This document shows, in pieces, positions 25,362 through 33,569 of a DNA stretch of 64,000 nt. The position numbers were made by a program, and so were the translations under genes. The DNA lies in contig NZ_JADWYR010000002.1 in the NCBI RefSeq assembly GCF_015831355.1, positions 682,001 through 746,000 on the forward strand, read 5' to 3'. Source of the DNA: Panacibacter microcysteis (lineage in GTDB: Bacteria > Bacteroidota > Bacteroidia > Chitinophagales > Chitinophagaceae). The notes beneath the pieces were generated by a model that did not search any database, was not told the origin of the DNA, and saw only the letters and a list, made by a program, of their open reading frames with translations. How positions within the stretch are numbered: position 1 is the first letter of the stretch; each line of letters begins with the position of its first letter.

Positions 25362-26987
25362 TTAAACAAAGCAAAAACGATCGCCGTCGAAAAGACCCTG
25401 ATCGCTTAGTTTGAGGTGTGGGATAACCAACAACGCCATAAAGCTGAGCGTCATAAAAGGTGCCGATAAAGGTGAGCCCAGACCCTTTGCCATCTGGTCA
25501 ATTTTTGTGTAGGCTGCAGCCACGGCGTACCCGTCTTTGTGGCTCATTAACCCGGCGACCGGTAAACCAATAACCATCTCATCTGCACCGTTTACACAGC
25601 TTACGCCACCTTGTTCGGCAATAACAAGGTTTACAGCTTTCGCAATACTTTCGTCATCAACACCTACGGCAATAATGTTATGGCTGTCATGTGCCACCGT
25701 AGATGCAACAGCTCCTTTTTTAAAACCAAAGTTTTTAATAAAAGCCTTTGCAGGAGTTGCGTTGCTGTACCGGTTGATCACAACCATTTTCAAAATGTCG
25801 TTGTCAATATCACTTACAATAAATTCATCTGCAACCATTGGTTTTACATTTAGCCTGTTGGTGATCAACTGGCCGTCCAGCGCTTCTATTACTTCGATTT
25901 GGTCTTTATTATTCCAGCGCACTGCGAGGCTTTCTTTTACTACATTACTGCAATTAAAATTGTTGATCACTTTTTCATCAACACCCGTAATAAGACTGAC
26001 GCCGTTGTCAGCTACCAGCTGTCCGTTGATATACGTTTGCAGCACATCAAAACATTCGAGGTCTTTTATAACGATAAAATCTGCAGGGTCTCCGGCACGC
26101 AACAAACCAACCTTTGATTTATAGTGTACAACCGGGTTGATGCAAGCTGCTTTGAGAACATTGTACACATCAATGCCTTTTGCCACGGCCCTGGCACAAA
26201 GCTGATTGATGTGACCTTCCGCAAGGCTGTCAGGATGTTTATCATCGCTGCAAAACATCACGTGGTCAGGATAATCGTTTAGCAGGCCAGCCAGCGCGTC
26301 AAAGTTTTTTGCAGCACTGCCTTCACGGATCAATATCTTCATACCATATTGCAATTTTTCCAAGGCTTCTTCTGCTGTAAAACATTCGTGGTCTGTAGAT
26401 ATGCCGGCATTGATGTACTGTCTTGCCTGTTCGCCACGAAGCCCGGGTGCATGCCCGTCTACCGGTTTGTTGAGTGCATGCGCTGCTGCAATCTTTTTCA
26501 TTACTTCAGCATCTTTGTGTAACACCCCGGGAAAGTTCATCATTTCGCTCAGGTAAAGTATTTCTTCTTTTTCCAGCAGTGCTTTTACATCATTGCTGTC
26601 GAGTGCAGCACCCGCTGTTTCGAAAGATGTGGCCGGTACACAACTGGGTGCACCAAAATTGAACTTGAATGGTACTTTGCGGCCATTGTTAATCATGTAC
26701 TCAACGCCCTGCATACCGCACACATTGGCTATCTCGTGGGGATCGCTGATGGTGGATACGGTGCCATGCACAACGGCCAGCCTGGCAAATTCGCTGGGTA
26801 TGATCATGCTGCTTTCGATATGTACATGACTGTCTGTAAAACCAGGCAGGATGTAATTGGTTACCTGATCTTCCAACGGTTCTACACTTTTGATGATTCC
26901 ATTTTCAACATTGACAGATGCGGCATAAATACTCTTGCGCGGTATATCTACAAAATTTCCTTTTATGCTGAATGTTGCACGCTGCAT
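25362..26987 (-). CDS. ade: Adenine deaminase
   Basis: This amidohydrolase of 541 residues converts adenine to hypoxanthine and ammonia in purine salvage. The metal-binding [15 protein letters not shown] block, the [11 protein letters not shown] segment, [15 protein letters not shown] and [10 protein letters not shown] (catalytic/metal Asp) are all present. A C-terminal ADE-specific domain follows ([21 protein letters not shown]). The longest frame runs to 27143, but its extra N-terminus translates repeat copy 10. The ATG at 26987 ([15 protein letters not shown]) gives the usual short N-terminal beta-strand domain. It is transcribed convergently with DUF2851, with no bases between the two stop codons. 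Confidence 0.93.
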   Translation of the reverse strand: MQRATFSIKGNFVDIPRKSIYAASVNVENGIIKSVEPLEDQVTNYILPGFTDSHVHIESSMIIPSEFARLAVVHGTVSTISDPHEIANVCGMQGVEYMINNGRKVPFKFNFGAPSCVPATSFETAGAALDSNDVKALLEKEEILYLSEMMNFPGVLHKDAEVMKKIAAAHALNKPVDGHAPGLRGEQARQYINAGISTDHECFTAEEALEKLQYGMKILIREGSAAKNFDALAGLLNDYPDHVMFCSDDKHPDSLAEGHINQLCARAVAKGIDVYNVLKAACINPVVHYKSKVGLLRAGDPADFIVIKDLECFDVLQTYINGQLVADNGVSLITGVDEKVINNFNCSNVVKESLAVRWNNKDQIEVIEALDGQLITNRLNVKPMVADEFIVSDIDNDILKMVVINRYSNATPAKAFIKNFGFKKGAVASTVAHDSHNIIAVGVDDESIAKAVNLVIAEQGGVSCVNGADEMVIGLPVAGLMSHKDGYAVAAAYTKIDQMAKGLGSPLSAPFMTLSFMALLVIPHLKLSDQGLFDGDRFCFV

Positions 26988-27090
26988 GTACAGAATTTTG
27001 AGTGAAGATAATGCGAAACCGGATGTGGGTTTCATGCAGTGTGCAACGATGATTTTGCAGGAAACATTGTTGCCTAACTGCCACAAGACA

Positions 27091-27170
27091 GGACCGCGGA
27101 CTGCTGCTGCCATGAAAGAAGAACCCTGAAGTGAGTGACACAACAGGCGATGCTATAATAGCTGCTGCTG
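27091..27170 (-). repeat. Dispersed intergenic repeat, copy 10 (type A/C hybrid)
   Basis: On the minus strand GTTGTGTCACTCACTT (type A) continues directly into CAGGGTTC (as in type C copy 1) instead of GTACGTTC. The core is 27125-27144. The flanks GCATCGCCT and GGCAGCAGCAGTCCGCGG are the usual ones. Confidence 0.75.
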
Positions 27171-27213
27171 ACCTGTAAAAAATTATATATAATTACTTTG
27201 TTATATAGCAAAA

Positions 27214-27241
27214 TTAATTCCTATAATTAATATAGAATTAA
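27214..27241. promoter_or_regulatory. AT-rich imperfect palindrome upstream of cysC
   Basis: Arms TTAATTC(C)TATA and TATAGAATTAA pair with one unmatched base. Read in reverse, the left arm gives ATAGGAATTAATTTT, which resembles the boxes I recall for Rrf2-type (CymR-like) sulfur regulators. It lies about 90 bp before the cysC start. Assignment to a regulator is inference. Confidence 0.4.
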
Positions 27242-27328
27242 GGGAAAAACATTTTCGACCACCCGGTATTATGGGGAACTTAAGCTATATTCGCCGCAAA
27301 TTTCAAAACCTAAAAAATATCCAAACTA

Positions 27329-27937
27329 ATGGAAGTTGTAAAGAACATCGTGTGGCATAATGCTACAATTACCAAAGAAGACCGCCATCGTAAAAACGGT
27401 CATAAAAGCGCAATCCTGTGGTATACAGGTCTTTCCGGTGCGGGCAAATCTACCCTTGCAAATAAAGTGGAAGAAAAACTTTTTGAACGTGGTTATAACA
27501 CTTACGTGCTTGACGGAGATAATATTCGCATGGGTTTGAACAAAGGCCTCGGCTTTGATGCTGAAGCCCGTAAAGAAAACATTCGCAGAATTGGTGAGGT
27601 AGCTAAACTGTTTGTTGATGCCGGCGTTATTGTTTCTACAGCTTTCGTTTCTCCATACATTGCTGACCGTGACATGGTTCGTGCTTTGGTACCCGAAGGA
27701 GAATTTGTTGAAATATATGTTGCTGCTTCGCTCGAAGTATGTGAAGGCCGCGATACAAAAGGTCTTTACAAAAAAGCACGTGCAGGTGAAATCAAAAACT
27801 TTACAGGCATCAGCGATCCGTATGAAGCGCCTGTGAATGCTGAATTAACAGTTGATACCGGTGCACAATCTCTTGATGAAAGTGCTGAAACCGTACTGAG
27901 ATACCTGGAAGAAAAAGGTTACATCACAAAAGCATAA
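27329..27937 (+). CDS. cysC: Adenylylsulfate (APS) kinase
   Basis: This 202-residue kinase phosphorylates APS to PAPS with ATP. Walker A is GLSGAGKST (34-42), followed by VLDGDNIRMGLNKGLGF, the family ENIRRIGEVAKLFVDAG stretch, and TAFVSPYIADRDMVR and GLYKKARAGEIKNFTGISDPYE near the C-terminus. It lies 35 bp before sat, so the two form a sulfate-activation operon. Codon choice in both genes (frequent CGT, GCT, GTT) looks more biased than in the neighbours, which suggests high expression. No PAPS reductase or cysDN is in view, so the sink for PAPS (assimilation or sulfonation) is not shown. Confidence 0.95.
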   Translation: MEVVKNIVWHNATITKEDRHRKNGHKSAILWYTGLSGAGKSTLANKVEEKLFERGYNTYVLDGDNIRMGLNKGLGFDAEARKENIRRIGEVAKLFVDAGVIVSTAFVSPYIADRDMVRALVPEGEFVEIYVAASLEVCEGRDTKGLYKKARAGEIKNFTGISDPYEAPVNAELTVDTGAQSLDESAETVLRYLEEKGYITKA

Positions 27938-27972
27938 TCACAATTTTCCTTCACAAAAACACTGAATAAAAA

Positions 27973-29121
27973 ATGATCCAACCACATGGTGGCACCCTGG
28001 TAAACCGCATTGCTACAGGTGCACGCAAAGCAGAACTGGAAGCTAAAGCAAAAGAAATTACCAACATTACACTGGAAGACCGTTATGGTGCAGATATTGA
28101 AATGATTGCCGTAGGTGCTTTCAGCCCGCTAACAGGATTTATGGGAAAAGCTGATTCTGAATCAGCTATTGAAGATATGAAACTTACCAACGGACTTGCA
28201 TGGGGTATTCCTATTTTGCTGCCCGTTGCTGAGTACGACAGCCTTTCTGTAGGCCAGGAAATAGCATTGAACGATAAAGAAGGCCGCTTACTGGCTGTAA
28301 TGACCATCGAAGAAAAGTTTGAGCTTGACCTTGCAAACCTTTCGCAGAAATGTTTTGGCACAACAGAAGACAAACACCCGGGTGTAGCTGCAATTTTAAG
28401 AGGTGGCAATAAATTTATTGCAGGCCCGCTTGAAATGGTTAACCGCCCTGTTCGTCACGATGCAATCGATGATAAATATTTTATCGATCCTGCTGATACA
28501 CGTGCAGAATTTGAAAAACGCGGCTGGAACACGATCGTTGCATTCCAGACACGTAATCCTATACACCGCGCACACGAATACCTGATCAAATGCGCACAGG
28601 AAATTGTTGATGGTGCGTTGATACACCCGATTGTTGGTGAAACAAAAAGCGATGATATTCCTGCGCCGGTTCGTATGAAATGCTACGAAGCCCTTATCGC
28701 TGGTTACTTTAATCCAAAGAATACCAAGCTGAGCGTATTACCAACAGCTATGCGTTATGCTGGTCCGCGTGAAGCGATCAACCACACGCTCATCCGTAAA
28801 AATTACGGCTGCACACACATGATCATCGGCCGCGACCATGCAGGCGTTGGTTCTTATTATGGCACTTACGATGCACAGGTTATTATGGATAAAGTAGGTC
28901 CGGAAATGGGCATGCAGATTTTGAAATTTGAAAACACTTTCTTCTGTAAAGAAACAAATGGTATGGCCAGCAGCAAAACAGCTCCTGAAAATGCTACTCA
29001 GGTTTCTCTCAGTGGTACCAAAGTGCGTGAAATGCTCAGCAATGGTGAAAGACCACCAGCCGAGTTTTCAAGAGCAGAAGTTGCAGACATTCTGATCGAG
29101 TGGGCAACATCCAAAAAGTAA
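27973..29121 (+). CDS. sat: Sulfate adenylyltransferase (ATP sulfurylase)
   Basis: This 382-residue protein of the homo-oligomeric ATP-sulfurylase family makes APS from sulfate and ATP. The PUA-like N-terminal domain contains GAFSPLTGFMGKAD. The catalytic domain has QTRNPIHRAHE (192-202), HPIVGETKSDDIPAPVR, AMRYAGPREAINH and GRDHAGVGSYYGTYDAQ. There is no fused APS kinase; the separate cysC gene lies 35 bp upstream. The length is normal for a bacterial Sat. The start MIQPHGGTLVNR is the usual one. A strong terminator closes the operon. Confidence 0.95.
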   Translation: MIQPHGGTLVNRIATGARKAELEAKAKEITNITLEDRYGADIEMIAVGAFSPLTGFMGKADSESAIEDMKLTNGLAWGIPILLPVAEYDSLSVGQEIALNDKEGRLLAVMTIEEKFELDLANLSQKCFGTTEDKHPGVAAILRGGNKFIAGPLEMVNRPVRHDAIDDKYFIDPADTRAEFEKRGWNTIVAFQTRNPIHRAHEYLIKCAQEIVDGALIHPIVGETKSDDIPAPVRMKCYEALIAGYFNPKNTKLSVLPTAMRYAGPREAINHTLIRKNYGCTHMIIGRDHAGVGSYYGTYDAQVIMDKVGPEMGMQILKFENTFFCKETNGMASSKTAPENATQVSLSGTKVREMLSNGERPPAEFSRAEVADILIEWATSKK

Positions 29122-29141
29122 ACACAAAACATGTTTATAGC

Positions 29142-29172
29142 AAAAATGCAGATCGATTGATCTGCATTTTTT
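29142..29172 (+). terminator. Rho-independent terminator of the cysC-sat operon
   Basis: A perfect stem AAAAATGCAGATC / GATCTGCATTTTT with a 4-nt GATT loop and trailing T bases begins 20 bases after the sat stop codon. Confidence 0.9.
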
Positions 29173-29182
29173 ATTTATTGAA

Positions 29183-29276
29183 CCAGCAGCATTGCTACTA
29201 TCGGCCCCGGTTGTGTCACTCACTTGTACGGCTATATCGCTATTCGCCATCTGCGGCCGGCGTTTTTGTCTCCGGC
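29183..29276 (+). repeat. Dispersed intergenic repeat, copy 11 (type A)
   Basis: The perfect type A core is 29210-29229. The left flank is CAGCATTGCTACTATC...CCCCG as in copy 13, and the right flank has CTATTCGCCATCTGCGGC. It ends next to the stop codon of the minus-strand lipoprotein gene. Confidence 0.85.
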
Positions 29277-29765
29277 TTATTTCACCTCGTAGGTTACTGC
29301 TGCATAGCGGTGCAGTATTTTAACTGATAAGTTATTGTCTTTTGCTGTAACCAGTTTATATTCTTTAAAAGTTTTGTCTTTATCAAGAAAACCAACAATG
29401 CAGGAGAATGCATCTTTGCCCGGCCTTATTTCTACAATCGGCTCCATGCCCACATTTGGTATTTTCAATGTATCTGCTGCTGTAAGTTCCATGTACTGCA
29501 TTTTCATCAAAAAACGGAAAGTTTGTTTTGTTTCATACACGTTCACCGCAAACTTCCAGTCGTTTAGTTCATCGGGCACCTTCCTGGAAAAGCTGGCAAC
29601 AGGTTTGTCACTTACATTTTCTCTCGTTTCATTAACGCTGGCTGCCGGTGCTGCTTGTGCTGAAACAGCAGTGCTGCTGTCAGCAATACCCGCAGCGTTG
29701 TTGCCTTGCTCATTACAGGCGAAAAGTAAAAACGAAAGCGTGCATATTAACAATGGATTTCGCAT
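29277..29765 (-). CDS. Hypothetical lipoprotein
   Basis: This 162-residue protein has a lipoprotein signal peptide (MRNPLLICTLSFLLFAC, Cys17 as the lipidated residue). A low-complexity Ala/Ser/Val linker (residues about 22-48) follows, then a mixed domain with KVPDELNDWKFAVNVYETKQTFRF and GMEPIVEIRPGKDAFSCIVGF. I do not recognise a family. It is probably anchored in the outer or inner membrane facing the periplasm. It is divergent from the small membrane protein gene at 29907. Confidence 0.65.
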   Translation of the reverse strand: MRNPLLICTLSFLLFACNEQGNNAAGIADSSTAVSAQAAPAASVNETRENVSDKPVASFSRKVPDELNDWKFAVNVYETKQTFRFLMKMQYMELTAADTLKIPNVGMEPIVEIRPGKDAFSCIVGFLDKDKTFKEYKLVTAKDNNLSVKILHRYAAVTYEVK

Positions 29766-29906
29766 GTGCCTTTTTGTACAAAATAAATACCAATAATCCG
29801 TACAGTTGTTGTCGTTTCATATTTTTTGCGTACGCTCATTTATACCGATGATCACAGTCATACACAATACCCTTGTAAATATTTTGCTTTGCACAAACAA
29901 ATAGCA

Positions 29907-30290
29907 ATGCTCAGGTACTTCATTGCATGGTTTCCTATGTTGCTGCTGGCCGTTGCAAATGGCGCGCTGCGTGACGTGGTGTATAAAAAATTTACCGGAG
30001 AACTGTTGGCCCACCAGCTTTCCACGGCATCATTGCTGCTCTTGTTTGCCTTGTACATCGCTTTTATTGTTAAAGCATATCCGCCTGCATCATCCACGCA
30101 GGCACTGCAATGCGGCATTCTTTGGTTATGCTGTACGCTGGCGTTTGAGTTTGGTTTCGGCTTTTACCGCGGAAAAGCGCTCCACGAATTATTACACGAC
30201 TACAACATTTTTGAAGGGCGTATATGGATACTGATCCCGTTATGGCTATTGGTTGCACCACCAGTGTTTTACAAATTATTCCACACCTGA
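29907..30290 (+). CDS. Small four-helix membrane protein, unknown function
   Basis: The ATG at 29907 gives 127 residues with four hydrophobic helices (about 2-22, 38-58, 69-89 and 105-124). It has a conserved-looking ALRDVVYKKFTG loop after helix 1 and HELLHDYNIFEGRIW between helices 3 and 4. The longer frame from 29826 adds 27 polar residues without a signal. I recall similar small proteins of unknown function in other bacteria with a YN-G-R-W motif before the last helix, but cannot name a family. It lies 57 bp upstream of the CotH-type gene. Confidence 0.6.
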   Translation: MLRYFIAWFPMLLLAVANGALRDVVYKKFTGELLAHQLSTASLLLLFALYIAFIVKAYPPASSTQALQCGILWLCCTLAFEFGFGFYRGKALHELLHDYNIFEGRIWILIPLWLLVAPPVFYKLFHT

Positions 30291-30347
30291 CACCCGCCCG
30301 GCCTGCATACATAATATATCGTTTACTTTGCCTTATAACTTGTTATA

Positions 30348-31970
30348 ATGAAACGACTGCTTTTTGTGCTTTTAGTTGCCTGCTGTTCCCTACATGCTTC
30401 TTCGCAGGTCAACCTTACCTCTTCAAATTTGCCCATTGTTATCATCAACACAAACGGCCAGGAAATTTTAGACGATCCCAAGATCACTGCAGACATGGGT
30501 ATCATTTTTAATGGCGATGGTGTTCGTAATAATACCACAGACCCTTTCAATGAATACAATGGAAAGATCGGTATAGAAATACGTGGCCAGTCTTCGCAAA
30601 TGTTCCCCATGAAGTCTTATTCCATTGAGTTGTGGGACGATGCAGGAGATGGCGTGGATAAGTCAATATTTGGTATGCCCGAAGAGAGCGACTGGGTATT
30701 GTATGCGCCTTATACAGATAAAACACTCATGCGTAATTTTCTTGCTTATACAATGTCTGTCAATCTCGGTCACTGGGCTGCGCATTGCCGTTTTGTAGAA
30801 GTAATACTCAATGGTAATTATGCCGGCGTATATGTATTTATGGAAAAGATAAAAAGAGATGGCGGCCGTGTAGACATTAAAAAAATGAGTGACAAGGATA
30901 ACGCCGGTGATGCAGTTACAGGCGGTTACATCTTCAGCATCGATAAAGAAGCAGACGGTTGGTTTTCTGCTTATCATCCTAACAACAATCCCGGGGCCAA
31001 CATACAGTTTAGTTATGTTTATCCCAAACTGGAAGACATTACAACAGAGCAACAGGCCTATATCAAAAATTATGTAGACAGTTTTGAAAATGCCCTGAAT
31101 GGAAACGATTTTCAGAATGCCGCTACCGGGTTTCGGAAATTTGCTGACGAACTTTCTTTCATCGATTACTTTATTGTAAATGAAATAAGCCGGAATGTTG
31201 ATGGCTACAGGCTAAGCAGCTACTTCTATAAAGACCGCAACAGCATCAACAACAAAATTATTGCAGGGCCTGTGTGGGATTATGACCTTGCTTTTAGGAA
31301 TGCCGACTACTGCGATGGGTATCTTACTACCGGCTGGGCTTACCAGTTTAATTCTGTATGCGGCGATGACTATTGGCAAATACCCTTCTGGTGGAATCGT
31401 TTTATGCAGGATAGCACTTTCAAATCAAATTTGCTCTGCAGGTGGAAAGATCTGCGGCAAAGTGTACTGAGTAATGAAAGTATCTTTCACATGATAGATT
31501 CTGTTGCCTCACTCGTAAATGAAGCACAGCAACGGCATTTTACTCAATGGCCGATTTTAGGCACATATATCTGGCCAAATCCGGAACCCATACCATCAAC
31601 TTATAGTGGCGAAATAGCGGCACTAAAAAACTGGCTTACGGCAAGACTTGCATGGCTGGATAGCAACCTTCCAAACACAGGTGCCTGCGCAGTGTCTCTG
31701 CCGCAGATAAATGGTTCCATGAAACTTATTACTGCCAACCCGGTATACGATTTTAACCAGTCAACTATCTACAGTACAAAAGCACAAACAATTTATATAC
31801 GCATTGTAGATGTATCTGGCAGAACGGTTGTAAAAGCTACGTTACAGGCTCAGCAGGGCAAAAATGTATTGCCTTCCACGGGCATGATGAACAGCCTTGC
31901 GCCGGGTATTTATTTCTTTGAGATTACCAACACTTCAGGAGAAAAGCAAACGGTGAAGCTATTGCACTAA
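30348..31970 (+). CDS. CotH kinase family protein with T9SS sorting domain
   Basis: This 540-residue secreted protein has a signal peptide (MKRLLFVLLVACCSLHASSQ). The CotH domain shows GIEIRGQSSQMFPMKSYSIEL, SDWVLYAPYTDKTLMRNFLAY, VEVILNGNYAGVYVFMEKIKRD, YFIVNEISRNVDGYRLSSYFYKD and GPVWDYDLAFRNADY, a kinase-like core where Lys, Asn and Asp residues bind ATP. The C-terminal 75 residues are a T9SS sorting domain (ANPVYDF ... IYIRIVDVSGRTVVKATLQ ... LAPGIYFFEITNTSGEKQTVKLL). The protein should be surface-attached or secreted; a phosphorylated target is not known. A terminator follows. Confidence 0.9.
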   Translation: MKRLLFVLLVACCSLHASSQVNLTSSNLPIVIINTNGQEILDDPKITADMGIIFNGDGVRNNTTDPFNEYNGKIGIEIRGQSSQMFPMKSYSIELWDDAGDGVDKSIFGMPEESDWVLYAPYTDKTLMRNFLAYTMSVNLGHWAAHCRFVEVILNGNYAGVYVFMEKIKRDGGRVDIKKMSDKDNAGDAVTGGYIFSIDKEADGWFSAYHPNNNPGANIQFSYVYPKLEDITTEQQAYIKNYVDSFENALNGNDFQNAATGFRKFADELSFIDYFIVNEISRNVDGYRLSSYFYKDRNSINNKIIAGPVWDYDLAFRNADYCDGYLTTGWAYQFNSVCGDDYWQIPFWWNRFMQDSTFKSNLLCRWKDLRQSVLSNESIFHMIDSVASLVNEAQQRHFTQWPILGTYIWPNPEPIPSTYSGEIAALKNWLTARLAWLDSNLPNTGACAVSLPQINGSMKLITANPVYDFNQSTIYSTKAQTIYIRIVDVSGRTVVKATLQAQQGKNVLPSTGMMNSLAPGIYFFEITNTSGEKQTVKLLH

Positions 31971-31971
31971 T

Positions 31972-32002
31972 AAAAATGCGCAACTGAAATTGCGCATTTT
32001 TT
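31972..32002 (+). terminator. Rho-independent terminator after the CotH-type gene
   Basis: The stem AAAATGCGCAA / TTGCGCATTTT with a 6-nt loop and extra T bases begins two bases after the stop codon. It can also serve the convergent DUF2911 gene, since the A run on the other side gives a T run on the minus strand. Confidence 0.88.
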
Positions 32003-32021
32003 ATAAAGATTGTCGTGTTAT

Positions 32022-33134
32022 TTACTGTAAAGGCTTCCCTGCAGAAAATTGCTTAATCGCATTCTCAATAAAAGCTTTATTCTGCTCATCAGGTGCCTGC
32101 GGTAATGCTGCCTTTGCATGTTCCAGCGCTTTCTTGTAATTACCCATTGCAGCATACACACGCATCATACCCATATTGGTGGGCCATGCGCCTTTGTTTT
32201 TGGTAAAGTTTTGCTGAAATATAGCAAACGCTTCCTGTACTTTTTGTTCGGCCAGCAACTGCCTTCCATAAGTATGCAATTCCATTACAGAAGCGCTTCC
32301 CAGCGCCGCATTCAGGATGTTTGTTGCTTCTTCTTCTTTACCCGTTTTTCTTAGTAATGCAGCTCTTGTTGATGCTGCACCAAATGAATTTTTTCCACCA
32401 AGATTGGGGTCGGTCGCACTGGTTATCCAGTTCAGCGCTTCTTCGTAGTTAATGTTGTTAGCCACGCACCACTGCGCAGCAGCTTCCAGGCTGGCGGGGT
32501 CAAAACCAATTGCACCGCTCATTTGCTGTCTTATATCTTCCAGTACGGTTTCTTTTAAGTTTACTGAAACATGAATCGGGAAGCTCCATCTTTCCCATTT
32601 TAACTCAATATCAACTGTACTGTCTGTCTGGTTTGCAAAATCATATACCAGTCTTTCCTGCATCTGCGGCAGGTTCTTTTTTTGTGTGGTGCCTACGTGT
32701 AGTACATCCAGTTCTTTGCGGTAAAAATAGCTGCCCCATTCCCTGGTGTTCCTGTTAAAAATAAGCACACTGGTATCCTGCTGTACTTCTATAAAAAATG
32801 CATATTTACCTGCAGGCAATCTTTTGCCGTTGATGTTTACATCTGTAGAGAAAGCAATGGTGGTGCATTCATCTGCGCCGGCACGCCATGGTGACGCTAC
32901 GTTTGAACCAAAGCCGAGTACTTCATATCCAAAAGGTACAACACCGGTGCCGTAAATCTTGCCTTCGCGGCCTTTTACCCCCGGCGCGCTGTATTTTATT
33001 TCTATATCTGTAACGCCTACTTTTCTGCCGGTCATGCATACAATATTGGCAGTACCCGGTATACGCAAAGCCTGTGCAGCGGCGCTGATGCCAAAGGCCA
33101 TCATTGCCAGGCAGGGAATGATCATTTTTTTCAT
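32022..33134 (-). CDS. DUF2911 domain-containing periplasmic protein
   Basis: The ATG at 33134 gives a 370-residue protein with a signal peptide (MKKMIIPCLAMMAFGISAAAQA). DUF2911 covers roughly residues 25-190: IKYSAPGVKGREGKIYG, VVPFGYEVLGFGSN, WRAGADECTTIAFSTDVNINGKRLPAGKYAFF and LIFNRNTREWG. The C-terminal third has helical repeats that look like TPRs (AALLRKTGKEEEATNILNAAL, GRQLLAEQKVQEAFAIFQQ, GNYKKALEHAKAAL). The function is unknown; such proteins are widespread in Bacteroidota and exported. It is convergent with the CotH-type gene. Confidence 0.88.
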   Translation of the reverse strand: MKKMIIPCLAMMAFGISAAAQALRIPGTANIVCMTGRKVGVTDIEIKYSAPGVKGREGKIYGTGVVPFGYEVLGFGSNVASPWRAGADECTTIAFSTDVNINGKRLPAGKYAFFIEVQQDTSVLIFNRNTREWGSYFYRKELDVLHVGTTQKKNLPQMQERLVYDFANQTDSTVDIELKWERWSFPIHVSVNLKETVLEDIRQQMSGAIGFDPASLEAAAQWCVANNINYEEALNWITSATDPNLGGKNSFGAASTRAALLRKTGKEEEATNILNAALGSASVMELHTYGRQLLAEQKVQEAFAIFQQNFTKNKGAWPTNMGMMRVYAAMGNYKKALEHAKAALPQAPDEQNKAFIENAIKQFSAGKPLQ

Positions 33135-33248
33135 AGCAGTTAATTTCAACAAAGGAAATTGTAATTATGAAAACGTGGAAACCGCTAATCACAATCTGCC
33201 CTGCCTTTGCCTGTTAAATACATGAACGGGGTTATTTACACGTAACAT

Positions 33249-33328
33249 GGCCGCACCCTGCCGGGTAGTATTGTTGCAGTACAAGTGAGTGACACAACAA
33301 AAGTCTCATGCTTATTCTACTGCCGGTA
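33249..33328 (-). repeat. Dispersed intergenic repeat, copy 12 (type A)
   Basis: The perfect reverse-strand type A core is 33279-33298. The left-flank equivalent is GCCGGCAGTAGAATAAGCATG, and the other flank is CCGCACCCTGCCGGGTAGTA. Confidence 0.8.
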
Positions 33329-33382
33329 ACATCATTTCTTTTTTATGCCAAATAAATTATGCACGAAAATGGTGATTGTTTT

Positions 33383-33463
33383 GCCGGCTGTATTGCTACT
33401 ATTATGCCCCGGTTGTGTCACTCACTTGTACGGCAGTGCATGTGTGGGCATGGGCTGCCAGCG
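33383..33463 (+). repeat. Dispersed intergenic repeat, copy 13 (type A)
   Basis: The perfect type A core is 33412-33431. The left flank GCCGGCTGTATTGCTACTAT...CCCCG is nearly the same as copy 11. Confidence 0.85.
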
Positions 33464-33520
33464 TTGGTTTTTACACAGGCAGAGGCATGTTGCAGGCTTT
33501 TTTGGCACAAAAATTTAGCC

Positions 33521-33550
33521 TTGTCTTTCTAAAACTCTTAGTTAATTTTG
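33521..33550 (+). promoter_or_regulatory. Candidate Bacteroidota sigma-A promoter for uvrA
   Basis: TTG (33521) is followed after 19 nt by TAATTTTG (33543-33550), a perfect TAnnTTTG -7 box. The predicted transcript start is about 12 nt before the uvrA ATG at 33570. Confidence 0.55.
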
Positions 33551-33569
33551 ACGTTTAGCAAAAACTATT

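Larger units (their letters stand above)
26988..27328. other. 341-bp divergent region between ade and cysC
   Basis: It holds repeat copy 10 and, beyond it, a very AT-rich 100 bp with an imperfect palindrome (27214-27241). It should contain the promoters of both ade and cysC. A TATATTCG element at 27286 could be a -7 box for cysC, but no -33 partner is clear. Confidence 0.55.
33135..33569. other. 435-bp divergent region with an inverted repeat pair and the uvrA promoter
   Basis: The region between the divergent DUF2911 and uvrA genes holds repeat copies 12 (minus) and 13 (plus), pointing away from each other with about 55 bp between them, and then the candidate uvrA promoter. I see no gene. 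Confidence 0.6.

Noticed and set aside
25537-26124. 195-residue plus-strand frame opposite ade
   Set aside because: It is antisense to a well-supported adenine deaminase and rich in Ser/Thr/Ile as expected of a shadow frame.
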